From: Heterocephalus glaber
Lineage: Eukaryota > Chordata > Mammalia > Rodentia > Bathyergidae
NCBI RefSeq assembly: GCF_000247695.1
Contig: NW_004624751.1
Location: 22,445,134-22,509,133 of the forward strand
Length of the DNA stretch: 64,000 nucleotides
Direction: 5' to 3'
Shown piece by piece: positions 1 to 13,451 of the stretch. Each line of letters opens with the position of its first letter. Within the stretch, counting starts at the first letter, position 1. The notes below the pieces were generated by a model that had not been told where the DNA came from, ran no database searches, and saw only the letters and a program-made list of their open reading frames with translations. Made by a program: the position numbers and the translations under genes.

Positions 1-110
1 GTAGAGAAGTGATAGAGATGATAGATAAAAGATATAGATGAAGATACAGATGATGAGTGATATAGATTGATAAAATAGAGATGGATAATAAAGATATATT
101 TATATATGAT
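1..110. repeat. Degenerate GATA-rich simple repeat
   Basis: Irregular GATAGA/GATGA/ATAGAT units at the left edge. It probably continues outside the window. Confidence 0.7.
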
Positions 111-861
111 TTATATTATATATTATATGTAAAATTTACATTCTAAAATGGTGTAGCGTATGACTTGTGTTCATGGCTGGCTAATATATGTTTACTGAAT
201 CCAGAAATAAAACAAGAAGATGGAGAGAAATAGTGTGAGTTGACTGCATCCAGCCCCTGACATATCTGTGCATTTTTATTGGCAGCTGTAATAATTTAAG
301 GTCTTCATACCTAGTTGTATATTTGATTTGACAACTTTTTAGTTACCTATTCCACAATGTAGAATCATCGGGCCTTTAGTTTTAAGTTTTCCTTTTTTAA
401 ATGATTGTGTAAAATACGTAGAATCAGATAGAATCTTCTGGAAAGCAGAGTTTTCTAAGATTAAGAAAAAGATTGTTTCAATAGGCACTACATATACTCT
501 AAGGAATAGTAGGTAGAACTATAAGAAAGGAAACTGGTTAGGAAGAATTTTCTAGTTAGGCACAGCTTTATAAATACAGACTGGATAACCACTCAAAAGT
601 TTCTTGAATAAGTGAATAAAATTAATGCATGAATTATATGGGATGCAACAATTCTATTGAGGATCTAAGCACAAAAGAAAGGAATTATTTGATGGAGAAA
701 ATATTACAAATAAAAAAATGTAGTTAACCATTTTTTCCTCTTATACGGAATCATGTTTTAAAAACTAGTAACCAAGCATCCTTCACTGCTGCACTATTTG
801 ATCCTCTCCACTCCTAAGAAGGGTAACTCAACATCTGAGCAAAAAATAGAGTTAATCATGA
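111..861. other. Intergenic, nothing recognised
   Basis: AT-rich DNA without an open frame, RNA or repeat I can identify. Confidence 0.6.
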
Positions 862-1024
862 AAGCCCTCCAGACATGGTGGTGGACACCATACCTGTAAT
901 CCCAGCATTCAAAACCTTGGGAAGGAAAGGAGAATCCCAAGTTCAAGGCCAGCAAAGGCTACATAAAAAGCTCAAGACTGGTTGGACTACATAAGGACAT
1001 TTTGTCTCAGAAAAACAAACAAAA
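862..1024 (+). mobile_element. B1-like SINE (7SL-derived)
   Basis: Diverged copy with the 'GTGGTGG...CCTGTAATCCCAGCATTC' promoter-like start, the 'AAGTTCAAGGCCAGC' middle and a 'TTTTGTCTCAGAAAAACAAAC' tail. Confidence 0.75.
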
Positions 1025-1752
1025 CTCTTTTTTTCCTGGAAATTGATATATTGCTATTGTTTACTAAATATTTCTTCCCCTCTTAGCAAACAACAGTAAA
1101 AGACAATCTCAAAGAAAGGATTTGGTAGGATCATTGGCTAGTTAACTTTACCATGTGATTCAGTTGAAGTTTGTACAAAGTGCCTTGGCTTGTAATGTAT
1201 TTAATAAGTACTTAGCTGTAAATAGGTGGATTTTCCTGAATATAACCACATAACTTCCTAATGAGAAAACAAACATGAATATGTAATGTTTCTTCATTGT
1301 TTACTGTAACTCAGACTTTAGTTTACATTTTATTTTAAACAATGTAATTTCTACTATCATGTCAAACATTTGAGAGTCTGTATATATATGCATATATATG
1401 TGAGTGGATATGTTACAAATATTTATATATGACTATGTAAAGAAACACTTTACAAAAAGAAAGCTTTTAATCTAAGTTAGAGTCACTTCAATTTTATAAA
1501 TGATAGTGTACGATGATATTTCTACCCTTTCAAGTGTGATATTAATGCTTATGTTATTATTACATCTTAAACCCTTTATGTGACCGCAGTTTTCTTTTCA
1601 TATGCATAGATTAAGAAGACCACACAGGACTACATGAAACTTCCATGAATTCAGTAATTCTTAAAGTGGCTTTCTCACTCTTTGTGGATATTTATATATT
1701 TTTTAAATAAATTTAACTCAAATATTCATTTAATAAATATTTATGAAGTAAC
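1025..1752. other. Intergenic, nothing recognised
   Basis: AT-rich, with a short TATATATG run near 1381. No supported feature. Confidence 0.6.
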
Positions 1753-2190
1753 TGTGGTAGTTATCTAATCATGCACGAAATTACCACAAAATTTAGCAGC
1801 TTAAACATCGAACATTTATTATGTCACCTAGTGTCTGAGATCAGGACCAGGAGTGGTGTACCTGGGTAATTCTGGGTCATAGGTTCACATTAGGCTGCAG
1901 TCAAGCTGTTGACTGGGGATTTAGTGATCTAAACCTCGACTCAATTTTGAGGATTCACTTCCAAAGTCACATTCATGAATGTTAACAGGTCGTGTTTGTT
2001 ATTAGCTATTGGCCAGAGCCCTCAGTTATTCCAGAGGAATAGCATCTCTGTAAACATGCTTATGGTGTGGCAGCTGACTTCCCTCATATTATTAAAAAAG
2101 AGAGTCTGGTACGGCACAGAGAGGGTGGAAGAGAAGAGAGAGAGACAGCAAGAGGGGAGGAAGAGAGGAAAACAAGAACAAGAATAGCAA
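1753..2190 (-). mobile_element. Ancient mammalian LTR-type repeat (copy 1)
   Basis: The 5' part 'ACCACAAAATTTAGCAGCTTAAA' and 'GAACATTTATTATGTCAC' align with the copy at 27551-27975 and, inverted, with 8100-8535. It is a widespread old mammalian repeat of MLT/MER type whose exact family I cannot name. The right part is AG-rich. Confidence 0.6.
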
Positions 2191-4753
2191 GAACAGGAAC
2201 AAGAAGAACAAGGAGGAGGCAGAGAAGATGTGACCCAAACTCATAAATCATATATCATAACTCTACATGTTTCTTGTAGACTTTTATATTACTGAAGTGA
2301 GACAACCCAACAATTAAACAGAAAAGTATACACTTTGTCAGAGTAAGAGGGAGAAAGTGGTAGAATAGGGTTTATTTTAGATAGGCAGCTAATATAGTAT
2401 AGTTCTATTCATGGTTTTTGGTTGCAATGTCTATTCAAAGATGCCCTTCTGAAAGTAATTGGGCAAAAAGGGAAGTATTTTAGATACTCCACTATTTTAA
2501 CTCTAAGAGAAAGGAAAATTATGATTGCACTCTTTCAACTCTGTTATAGCTGGGCCTCAAAAAGGTTATAAGATAGAGCTTTGCTCTATCCTGCTTAGCT
2601 GGTTGGCTACCTTATTCTAATTGTACACTGAGCCCTGACATTTAATGGAGGCCACCAATATTGCTTATGGAAAGTTGTTTCTCTGGTCTACTTTAAAATA
2701 ATAACAATGACAAAAAAGATACAAACAACAGCCAAAGAAAGGCTTTGATGGTACAGCTTGGTCAATAAGGCTGTATCATATGATCCAAAATGGTTTCTCA
2801 ATGTAGGGTGGAGGGTCCAAGCTTGTGTGATCAAGAGAATTCCCAAAGAACTATGCCAGGGTGAAGAGGTTTTTCCACAGTATGAAATACAAGCAGACTG
2901 ATCAGAATTTGGCTTTTATTTTTTAATATGACTTATGTAAAACTTAAGAAATTCCTCCACAATACAAGAAAAGGAAGATTTAAAGGCATGATTTTAAATG
3001 TAGATTCTAGTAAAACTTATCCATTTCATCAGTGTCTTTAGAATATTTGAAGTTTCATTTTATTTTAGTGTAAAACATGCATTTAGGTATTTTAGAATTC
3101 ATATTAAAAATAGAAATCTGGCTTTATGTGATAGCTTTCGAAAAATAGGCTGAAATTATCTCAGCCAACATTATCATGACATTGGGCAGCAACTATTTAG
3201 ATGCTGCTTTTCAAAAACAGCATCTGGAGACTGAATTCCTGTTTCTCTTTGGCTTGCAAAAATCATATTTTGCTGCTAAATATAGGCCTATGTATAAGAG
3301 ACATTTAGAGTTTGGATCTTTACCGTATAAGGTAAAAGTAGGTGTTGGACTGTCATAAAATAGATAGTGCTATAAATTCCACTGGCACCAATAACAAGAC
3401 CCAGCTGTGAATGCTAAGTGCCTCAAAGACCAAATTTTAGGCTCTGCATGTATTTAGCCAAGTCTCATTATTTCTGAGAACATCTCAGAGTTGCTAACAG
3501 TTCTATTTTGGCATGTAACAAATGTATCAATAAATTCTGAATTTTGAAAAATAGGTTTTTGTATGTACTTTTGGAAAGTTAGTAAGTTCCAAGCTATCAA
3601 AATTTCTGACATGATGTTGGTCTCAGATCTGCATTATGGATGCATTGTGGATGGTTTATGTCTACCATTATGGAAATTTCTACCTGAAACCATTTCTCTC
3701 TCTCCCATTGCTATTGTCTTCCTGAAAACAAACATCCAAAAAATAATCTTGCTAATTTGTGGTACTCTGTTATGGGTGTATAATATTATTAAAAGCACAA
3801 CTAAAAAGAGATGTTCTAAAGTTAAAAATTGAGGCTGATACAATTGTGGACTTCTCTCTTAAAGTGGCTTATCGCAAACAAATTTCACACATGTAATAAA
3901 CAGTTCATCTGAGTTGATATAACTTTACATCTGATGCAAAATTTGCTGTTTACTAAATCGTTCTTTACTGCTTGAAGTTTTCTTGGCTTCTTTTCAGGTG
4001 ACTATTGCTGAATTTTCATAAAGACTTGACCATGTCTTTTTGACTAATGAACCAATCACAGAAGTCCCACCTATCTCCTGGTCATCAATACAACTGATTA
4101 TCAAAAGAAAGCAATCAACTCAACCAGCCTCAACAGTGATTGCACAGACGGAGCTATCAGTGGAACCATGAATACATCAAGCCTATCAGAAGCACTTTCT
4201 TGTCAGTGAGGTTCCATTATGCAATTTAACAGGGTCCCCATGTTAATATTTGCCTTTCAGGAACTAGAAAAGTTATGAATTAAAACAATCACTGATGCTT
4301 CCTAGACAATCACTCTCTCCCTGGCACTATACCGAATACTTTGCAAACACAGAATTTCAATCTTACAATGCAGACATCATTCTCAGCCTCTCCCTTTACC
4401 CCAGAGATATACAGAGGTAAAATGATTTGCCTGAGCCTTCTCAACCAGGTAAATGGTCAGGAATCGGAGTTCCTGAAGTGGATGCTCCTCTCCCATTTCC
4501 AAATCCTCCCTTTGCAAGAAGATTTGATTCCCTCTCATTTCTAACCAAAGGTTTACATGGAAGTTTTTTATCAGGAAAGTGTTGGAATATTTGGATGCCA
4601 TGTATAAATTACTGCTTAGGGTCTTGACTAGCTATCTTGTAAAACTTTAAAAAGTTAATGTTTCATCACTCTAAGAGAGAGATCTTGGTCTGAAATTTTA
4701 ATAGTAACCATTAGCCACAGAAAACGTATTACCTGAAGCTAATATATTATCGA
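2191..4753. other. Intergenic, nothing recognised
   Basis: Only short chance open frames, such as 3563-3832, with no recognisable protein similarity. Some of it may be very old repeat. Confidence 0.55.
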
Positions 4754-4839
4754 GGCTGGGGATTTAGCTCAGTGGTTTTGCCGCCTGCTGCGCAAGTGCA
4801 AGGACCCGAGTTCAATCCCCAGTACCAAAAAAACAAAAA
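4754..4839 (+). mobile_element. ID-type SINE (tRNA-derived)
   Basis: Has the pol III A box 'TTTAGCTCAGTGG', B box 'GAGTTCAATCC' and a 'CCCCAGTACC' end followed by an A-rich tail. Orientation is forward. Confidence 0.9.
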
Positions 4840-6010
4840 TTCTAAATATCAAAGAATATTCTCATATATGTGGACCAAAAAAGTACATCTCTTCTGACTA
4901 GGATTTATCTTACCCTCTTCCTCTTACATCATATCTGTGACTGTTTCGGTAAGACAGGGTCCTGTGGATTTTGATTCTGTTACTCATTAGTTATGAAGAC
5001 TTTTAATCAAAACAATTCTTAGTTTTGAGTCTGAAATGTATTTTCTTGTGCCACACACACAAAAAAAACATTTTCATGATTATTTCTCTTGTCACTCACT
5101 TCCAGAAATTTGTCGTAACAAGCAGCACAGTGACAAGTCCAGGAAATGAATCACTAACCTTTTGACCTTCATCAGTGTCTTCATCTAACATTTAAAATCA
5201 CACATGTTAGAATGCAACAGTTTTCAAATGAAAATGCCTGCTCGTGAACCATCGTTAGTGCTTTGGACCCTACTTCATCTTTTGTTAGTGGCTTGGGCTT
5301 TGACAGGATAAAAATTAATTTACAAGTTGAGAGCTGGAAGATGATTTTTGTTATTATAAAATTAAACTACAAATATTTTTTAAAATATTTATGAAGTTCT
5401 TAAATAATTTTGTGAAAATGCTACTAAGACAATAATATTTTGCCTTTGCTTTTTACCCCTGGTGCAAGCTCATCTTTTCCCAAGGGTAAAGGTAAGAACA
5501 GAATTGTGCTCAGACTTGATCTTCTCTTGACTTCCAGAAGCTGTGTTATGTCTGGAATTCCAAAGGAAAAGGCCAGTTTTGTTTTTCAGGCAAATCTATT
5601 TACAGTTATATATTTCAGATTAAATAACTTAAACTATGTTGTTTTAGAGCTAATTTTAAACCAAACACATTGTTGATGCCTCTAGTGGTAAACATTTTCA
5701 GGAAAGACATTCCTCTCAAAAACAAAGTTCCTTAAAAATACTATGTGCTGTAGTTAATTTTACACCAAAAACACTAGCATGAAAAAAATATATAAAATAC
5801 TTGCTAACAATACTGAAACTACCTTGTGGTGAACAAAAAGAATGAAATGTTTCCTCAGAATATTTTGGGTGTAAATCAAGACTACCAAAGGTCTTGAGTG
5901 AGCATATGGTTTTGTTTTTTTTTCTTAAATTCTTTTATTGGTACTCACAGGTGATGAGCATATGGTTCTTGACACAAGATAATTGACATTACAGCTTCAA
6001 AAGTATGATG
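4840..6010. other. Intergenic, nothing recognised
   Basis: AT-rich. A short T-run plus 'TTTTATTGGTAC' at about 5917-5945 may be the tip of an antisense L1 tail, which is too short to be sure. Confidence 0.5.
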
Positions 6011-6135
6011 GTACTATAACTGAGCACTTGGGAGGCCGAGGGAAGAGGATCACCATGAATTTAGTGTGTTCAAGGCAAGACTGAACTACACAGAGACCCT
6101 GTTTCATTCAATAAGCCAAAACCAAAAAAAGAGAA
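6011..6135 (+). mobile_element. B1-like SINE fragment
   Basis: 'GAGCACTTGGGAGGCCGAGG', 'TTCAAGGCAAGACTG' and 'ACCCTGTTTCATTC' followed by an A-rich tail. It is 5'-truncated and diverged. Confidence 0.75.
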
Positions 6136-6395
6136 AAAAATTATGATGAGACCACTAGAGTAAACAACAATATTAACTATATACACATATATATGTTAAA
6201 AGTATTATTTAGCCATCTAAATTTTTATAAAAGATTACTTATCTATTCGCTTATATATAAATGATTCAATATACATGAGTAACAATAATGCTTTTGCAAC
6301 AAATATTTAACTAAAACATAGGGACGTTCACTGTGAAGCTATATCTTAGTAACATTTTCACTAATTATTTAAGAAATTCCCACTGTTACTTTTTC

Positions 6396-6587
6396 CCCTC
6401 AGTACTAGGAATTGATCCTTGGGCCTTTGCATGAGCTACATCCCCAGCCCATTATTTATTTATTTATTTATTTATTTAGAGACAAAGTCTTGCTTAGTTG
6501 CCCAGGTCAGACGCTAACTTGTGATCTTCCCGGCTCAGCCTCCCAGAACACTGGGTTTATAGGTATGTGCCAACATGCCTGGCTTCC
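6396..6587 (-). mobile_element. Composite B1-dID SINE
   Basis: Reverse complement of an ID-like half ('GCTACATCCCCAGCCC' side) followed by (TTTA)n and a B1-like half ('CTTAGTTGCCCAGG ... CTCAGCCTCCCAGAA ... ATGCCTGGCTT'). Confidence 0.88.
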
Positions 6588-7455
6588 TAAGATATTTCTG
6601 TTTGACTTGACAATAATAAAAACCATCTTACAAAGCCCAACTGTAAATTAACTTTTATGGTTATCAAATTTACTTAAGGCCTAGTCCATAAAAAAGGATC
6701 GAGGTGCTAGAAGAAAAAAGCCTGTAGCTGTCTAAATATTTTACAGCTTATAATGTGAATAAATTTTATCCAAAGCATCCTCATCATGATAATCATTCAC
6801 CAACTTTCTTCACTAACTTAGAATTGGAAAAATCTCATAAAAATATGCATATCAATTTCCTGGTTGCCAAATTCACCTACAAATCAGGTCTACTGTCTTG
6901 TCCAGTTGTCAAAAAGAGGGAATTTGCCCCAAATTTGTCTTGAGAACTCCCTCCCTGTTTGCCTCTGCCCTGGTTCTTAGACACAAACTTCCTCCATCTT
7001 GACATCCCCAGAGGGCACTGGTTACACTCCTCTTGGGAACCTCCCAGCCTGCGCAGACCTTTCACCAGTGTAGGTCAAGGCAGCACATAGTTCAACAGCC
7101 CAGCTCTCAACATGCTTCACCTTGGATACTTCTGAACTTCTACTCCAACTGTCACATCTAGTGCCTGATGGCTCAATGCTTTCACAAATTACTGAAGCTC
7201 AGACTTCTATATGAGGAAAGGAGGGTTAAGTCATTATGAACAACCTTTCTACTGACAATTTATAGGCACATACATACATTTAGATAGACAACTATATACA
7301 CATGCACATATATACATATGGAAGTACCTATTTTAATCTATATGAAGCCATGTGAAGTGGTACATGTGTTAATCAACTGATTTCAATCATTCTATAATAC
7401 ATGTATGTTCCAAAACATCAGGTTGTATGTGGCAAATACATTCAATCTCATCTGT
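6588..7455. other. Intergenic, nothing recognised
   Basis: No gene or identifiable repeat, apart from a short AT/CA-rich stretch near 7270-7320. Confidence 0.55.
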
Positions 7456-7468
7456 CAACAACAACAGC

Positions 7469-7502
<34 letters not shown>

Positions 7503-7505
7503 GCA
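7456..7505. repeat. (CAA)n microsatellite
   Basis: About 16 CAA units with two CAG interruptions. The leucine run it creates on the minus strand is not a gene. Confidence 0.95.
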
Positions 7506-8099
7506 AGATACTGGCCCAAGCTCTGAAAGAAATAGAAGTCCAATGAAATGAGTCTGTTATTTTGAAGTTCTTCAGATGCCCCACAAATATTTCAGTCTAG
7601 TTCTAAGAAGAGGTAATCTATTTTGCAGAGCAGCGATCTAGAAACTCAGAAGCCAACACACCATTGGTGAGGGCTCTATAAATTTTCGATTTGGGGGCTG
7701 AGACTCAAAAGTGTGTCCTATTGAGACATAACATGAAATTTGCCATGTTAACCAAAAGACAATGAGCTATCACATGTATTACAAGTCCGCTTCAAGTCAT
7801 CTGCAAGCAGCAGCATGCATGCAGGACTTCAGAGGTTCCCATCCACAAGAGACTTTTTTTTTAACATTCCAGCAATGGGTATCTATAGGTCTTCTGATCT
7901 TCCGACCCAACCATGGTTTCCTGCTTTCCAGCCTCAACCTTAGTCCACCATCCCCTCAGCAGGACCCTTGCCCTGCTAATTAGGGACCAACTCTGGGCCA
8001 GGGACACCCGATGAAATTTCATCACCACTCAATAGGCTGCAACTATACCCTTCCCTTCTTCAGGTAATGCCCCTCAACCCTACAGTAGTAGCCTTTAAA
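7506..8099. other. Intergenic, nothing recognised
   Basis: Nothing I can support. Confidence 0.55.
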
Positions 8100-8535
8100 G
8101 TTTTCTCTTATCTCCTCTCATTATGTCTAGTAGATGACTTCTGAGATGGGCCCAAGTTATCCCCACTTCCAGGTAACCATAGCCTTCTGTAATCCCCTCT
8201 CTTTTCATGTGGCCAGACCTAGTGACTTGCTTTTAGGATGCTGCCTAGTGACTCACTTGATAGGATGCTGCCTTCATTTTCTTGCCTGCTCTGAGGGAAG
8301 GCAGCTATCTTTTGGAGAAGTTCACATGGCCAGAAACTGCTCTCCAGTGAGTGACGATGTGCATTGGCTGGGAAGAGGATTTACTGAAGCTGCCTGAGGC
8401 AGGTGAAATGGATCCTCCTCCATTCAAGCCTTGAGAAGATGTGAGGGACCCTAAGTCAGCATCATGCAGCAAAGCAGCTCTGATACATGGAAATGGTCAC
8501 ATAATAAAGGTTTATTATTCAAAATTGCTACATTT
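8100..8535 (+). mobile_element. Ancient mammalian LTR-type repeat (copy 2)
   Basis: Matches the reverse complement of the copy at 27551-27975. Shared features include 'GGATCCTCC...TCAAGCCTT' and 'CATAATAAAGGTTTATTATT' (the poly(A)-signal end). Same MLT/MER-type family as 1753-2190. Confidence 0.55.
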
Positions 8536-8959
8536 TTTCAGCCTAGTACTGACCCATCATCAGATTCTCATCTCTATTTCCTTCCTGCCTGCCCAATATC
8601 TGGTATCATCACCTCTGGAGTCTTCCTATCCAACATCACTGTCACCTCACCTGACCACCCATTTCAGGATCTGTCTGATTTTGAGAGGGGAGAGCTGTCC
8701 TGCCCTGGCGATTCTCTTCACTTTCCCAGTAGGAAAAGCCCGTTCTTAAGAAGAGCATATTTGTTCCAAATTGTGGAGTTTCAGGTATGAGGAAGCCAAA
8801 GGGAAAAGTGTATATATGGGTGGTGTGAGAAGTGTAAGTCTTCTCAGAGGTCCCAAGGCCATGTAGTATTGTAAACCAAGTACAGCACATACTGCACAGC
8901 AGTAACCCCATCCAATCACAATAACCAGAAGATTTTCTTTTTTTTCTTTATATGAGCTC

Positions 8960-9240
8960 TAGAGGGAATTATTACCAGAGATTTGTAAATTCTACTTACA
9001 CGAGTTACCTAAAATGGCCAAATTCTCAGAAACAAAAAGGAAAATGGTGATTGACAGGAGTTGAGTGCCTGATAAATTAGAAATTGTTCTTTGATGAACA
9101 GAGTTTCAGATTAACAAGGTGAAAAAAACTTATGAAGATCTGTTATACAGTACTAGAGTACTTGACACTGTTGAATGGTACAATTTAAATGCTTAATCTG
9201 GTCCATTTCATGTGGGTTTTACCACAATGAAAGTACATCA
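8960..9240 (+). mobile_element. Old L1 (L1M-type) 3' UTR fragment
   Basis: Carries the usual order of old L1 tails: 'ACCTAAAATGGCCAAATTC', a block ending 'AATGGTGATTG', and 'GGTTTTACCACAATGAAA' at the end. Confidence 0.7.
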
Positions 9241-11930
9241 CCTTACAGATATTCAAAGGATTAACCACTCTGACTCCTTATTGTCATACCTGGTCTACCT
9301 CTCCGCAGGCTACTTGGTACCTATTGCCTTGCCAGTTTCTCAAATGCCAGTCTTGCATTGTCCAGCTGCCCTTGTAGGAAGTCTTTTGTGCATTTCCTGT
9401 GAGATTATGTGAGTTGCTTCATTTGGATAACCCTATACTGATAAGGCCATTTCAGAATCGCTTTCTCCAAAGGTAGTGATAGCTGTTTTTCCCTGTAAGG
9501 CCCAAAAGAGTCGAGGCAATTTCCTGTGCATGTGTCTGTCTCTAAGAAGTGGACCAAAACTATCTCATGACTTTGGCTTTGAAAACCCTTATGATCCTTT
9601 CCCTTGACAAAAGTACCCTAACTGTGAGCTATTGAGTTACATTGGGCTGGAGATTCATCTGATATACAGAGAATAAATCCCCAGGAAAATCTTTGTTTCT
9701 GATTCATGTAGTTCTACTCCTCTACAGCTAAATCTCAAAGTATGATTGGAAACTTTATGTATATGGACACATTTTGATTGAAAAGATTCCCACTGCCAGA
9801 GCTTAATAATTAGCAGAAATGATATTTTTAAAATCTTGTTAATTAAATATAATTATTAAAGAGGAAAAAAAGGCTATTGTGGGAATTCTTTTTGGTGTCT
9901 GGCAGGATACTCCATTCTGTGCTGCAAAGAACTTTTCCTTTCATTATAAAACAGCAACTCTCCTTTATTCACCACTGGATTGTTAAAACTCCTCGTTTCT
10001 CTTTATCTTCTTTCTAACCTCCTTTGACTATTTCACATCTCTTTAGACTCTGTGTTTGTATATCAAAACAATGGAAACAAGGAAAGGTGAAAATTATTGA
10101 AAATAAATGCAGATAAAATACATAAATGTATCATAAGTTATACTCCATATGAAATAGCCCACAAAATATCGCCTCACACATGATAAGACTATTCTAACAT
10201 CAAGTTGAAATAGTGTTTTCTTCAGGACTGAATGACCTAAAAATAATTTACATAAACATCATGTGCATTGATAAACTAAGAAAATACAGATCAAACTCCC
10301 TGCTTAGACTGGAATCTCTAATATGTTTTTTAATTTGCACCAAAATTTTATAAGCAGTTTTAAGTTTGTAGAATAAGTTACACTGAAGAATTTTTTTTCT
10401 GAGATTGGTGTAAACAACACATCAAAGAAAGGAATACAAAAATTATGTAAGTATTAATAAAGCAAATAATTACACTTTAATTAATGTAAACCATAGACTA
10501 AAGTATAAAGTAGCTAAACTATATCACTTTCTACAAACAACAACTACAAAAAAGGAAGTGCGGCCTTCCTGATCTCTATATTTTCTATAAGCAGAAGTCT
10601 ATTATGTGTTTTTTCTAGTTTACTATGGAGCCTATCAAATTTCAAGACATGGACTATATAGGGAAAACAATCATTGCCAAAATTTGAAATCTTAGATTAT
10701 GTGATCTGCAAGCAAACCTTTCATTTCAATTACAGAAGCTGATAACATATATATGTATGTATATATAATAAACTGATAAAGCAGATGTAATGTCTTGATG
10801 GAAGGTTAAATAAAAATTGTATCTAAATTTAAAATATTCAGGTTTTGCTAATTTGCAAAAAAAGAAAAGCATTTTCAAAAAGCTTCTTAGATATGAATGA
10901 ATCACACAGCCATACACATTGGTCAAAACTCTTCAAACTGTGTACTTCAAACTTGCCCAGTTACCTGTATATAATTATACTTTAATTTTAAATATATTCT
11001 AAACAATACAACCCACTTACCTATAGTGACTTAATATAAAGAAAAAAATCCAAGAAATAGAAATGTTCATGCTGTTTGCTATTGATTTGTGCAGTCACTT
11101 TAAATCTTTTTTATGCTCTTGCTTCAACCACTATTTGATCATTGGATCTGTTCCTCCGGGAATGTGTGGAGAAGAAATTGAACCATCTCTGCCTGTGTTT
11201 TTCACCCACCTTGTCCCTTAGCATTCATGATTTAGACAGTTCAAGGTAGGCTTCTAAGGTAAGTTCATATCAAGAGGATTACATGAAAGTATTAGCTTTT
11301 TTGTGCTAAAGGGCTTTTCTTTTTTCTCTTACCAAGGGAAAAGATTTGCTTTCAGCAAGCTCCCCATGGCAAACTTCTTTGAAGGAATAAATTCTGAAGC
11401 ACATTCAACCCTGTCTTCAGTCAGGAACTTTCTAGCTAAAGCATTTAAAGGAGATATTGGGACATTTCCCATCACTTTTCTGATTTTACCCAGTTATTTT
11501 AGCCAATTTGAAATTTTGAGAGATTTCCTAGAATACCTTGTAAAAGTGTCTTCCTAAAAGCAACTTTGTGAAAGATATCAATTACGGAGCCCCACACCTC
11601 CCAGTAAAATTTTCGTACATGCAAAGTTAGTCCAAATCCAAAAGTATTCAGGAAATGATTCATAAACTTAGACACAGCATTTTGCTCATATATTCCAATG
11701 AAATATAGACAGTACTTAACTACTGGTGAATTTATAAATAAAGTTGATGAGTATGAGATTTTACTTTATAAGGTGAAAAAAAAATTTGTGTCTAGAGCAG
11801 TACTGCTCCAAGCATGAGTAAATAAGGTAAAAAGAGAAAAATATATAGCCAAATATCTGTCTGTTTCAACTGTTTGGCAGTTCAGTTCACTCTCACAGGG
11901 TCAGTTTATCAGCCTGACTTATTTCTCAGA
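9241..11930. other. Intergenic, nothing recognised
   Basis: AT-rich single-copy-looking DNA with a short TATA/TATG run near 10748. Open frames are short and unrecognised. Confidence 0.55.
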
Positions 11931-11934
11931 GTAG

Positions 11935-12012
11935 AAAGTAACTTTAACTCTAACTCTGTCCCTCTGTTTTACAAATGGGGAAACTGAGACTCAATTTCTT
12001 GAAAGTTGATAA
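11935..12012 (-). mobile_element. MIR fragment
   Basis: 'TTTTACAAATGGGGAAACTGAGACTCA' region, split here for brevity, is the hallmark MIR core/tail seen in reverse. Confidence 0.6.
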
Positions 12013-12184
12013 TGGTTATTCATGAGGTTCAAAGATTTAATCTTTACATTTCACATGGTTACCTTTACATATTTTGGTGAAATATTTAAGGTTAAACTTC
12101 TATTAAATATTATTAGTACCTAAAACACTGTTTTCCAAAATATAAGAGAAGAGCTACTTACTCTGTGTAATTAAGTTAGCCTGA

Positions 12185-12400
12185 AGTACAGTCTGAGTAA
12201 CCAGAGAGACATGGATTCAAATCGTAACCCCAAATCCTGGTCTTACAACCAAGCAGTCACGTGACCCTGAGTAAATTTTTGAGACTCAATTTCACTACCT
12301 ATAAAAATCATGAAAAATAATTTTGGGCTCAAAGATTACTGTAGGGTAGTAAATGAACTCCTATAAATAATGTGCCTGTTATAGAAAATGGTTCCTATAA
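12185..12400 (+). mobile_element. MIR element
   Basis: Has the MIR order: 'GGATTCAAATCGTAACC', 'GTGACCCTGAGTAAATTT', 'CAATTTCACTACCTATAAAA' and a degraded 3' end. Confidence 0.7.
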
Positions 12401-13150
12401 TAGGTAGCATATACTGTTTTAAATTCCAAATGAGAAATGGTATATGTTTACCTCAAAGTTATTTTGCTTCATTTTTGAGCCCTATGACTAGAGTTGATAA
12501 AATATAATTAAATGATTTAAAATGAAATTATCAATCCAGAAAAATATTTCTTGAGCTCAACCTATGTTGGGAGTTGAGATAGCACAGAAAGAACATTGAA
12601 TTCAGTCCCTGTCCTGTAAAAAAGAAATTAATAGTGGCCCACAAAAGTCTATGTGATTAAGGACTAAAAGCATTACAAGAAAAGAGAAGAGGAGAACCTT
12701 GGTGGGAATCATAAGGAACTCCCACGACTCAGTGGAGGACATATGAATGAAGATAGTGATGAAGATCACAGGGGACAGAAAGTCCCCACATGGGTGCCCT
12801 GGGCAAGAAGGGAAGATTGTGTAAGAGGACTAGGTTCAAATCTGCCCTGGGGGAGCCAAATGAGCAAACTATTCATACTCCCAGTGCATCCATGTAATTC
12901 CCTTTTCAGATAACAATATGCATTGTTTCTTCACTCCGCTATGAAGCAATTGAAAGTTGACCTTTTTCACTGAGACGGGGTAGATAAGAACTATGTTCAA
13001 AACAGCCTGTTTTGTAATTAGCAGCACAACCCCAGATCATGCTTCGCATTCATTTAACCTTACTTTTTAATAGTGTTCTTAACTATATCTTCCATTCTAA
13101 AATAGAAATTGATTTTCTACTTTCAATTTCCCAGAAAGTATTTCTGAGGA
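12401..13150. other. Intergenic, nothing recognised
   Basis: No supported feature before the GA tract. Confidence 0.5.
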
Positions 13151-13168
13151 GTAAAAGAGAAGAGAGAG

Positions 13169-13171
<3 letters not shown>

Positions 13172-13212
<41 letters not shown>
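13172..13212. repeat. (GA)n microsatellite left of the gap
   Basis: An uninterrupted GA run, preceded by AGAGACACAGAGAG, that runs into the assembly gap. Confidence 0.95.
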
Positions 13213-13312
13213 NNNNNNNNNNNNNNNNNNNNNNNNNNNNNNNNNNNNNNNNNNNNNNNNNNNNNNNNNNNNNNNNNNNNNNNNNNNNNNNNNNNNNNNN
13301 NNNNNNNNNNNN
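13213..13312. other. Assembly gap (100 N)
   Basis: Exactly 100 unknown bases, the conventional length for a gap of unknown size. It lies inside a GA-dinucleotide tract upstream of EDNRB. Confidence 0.98.
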
Positions 13313-13394
13313 AAGCTCATGGAGGCAGCTGAGAAGATTGGTGACATAAGACTATAGTGTGTGGAGAGTTAACTTTCGGATACAGGGATAAGAG

Positions 13395-13403
13395 AAGAGA
13401 GAG

Positions 13404-13449
<46 letters not shown>
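13395..13449. repeat. (GA)n microsatellite right of the gap
   Basis: A GA run preceded by the same AAGAGAGAGACACAGAG motif seen left of the gap. Confidence 0.95.

Positions 13450-13451
<2 letters not shown>

Noticed and set aside
7387..7584. Poly-leucine small protein on the minus strand
   Set aside because: It is the translation of a (CAA)n microsatellite.
13039..13332. Open frames running across the N gap
   Set aside because: They depend on unknown bases and a GA repeat.
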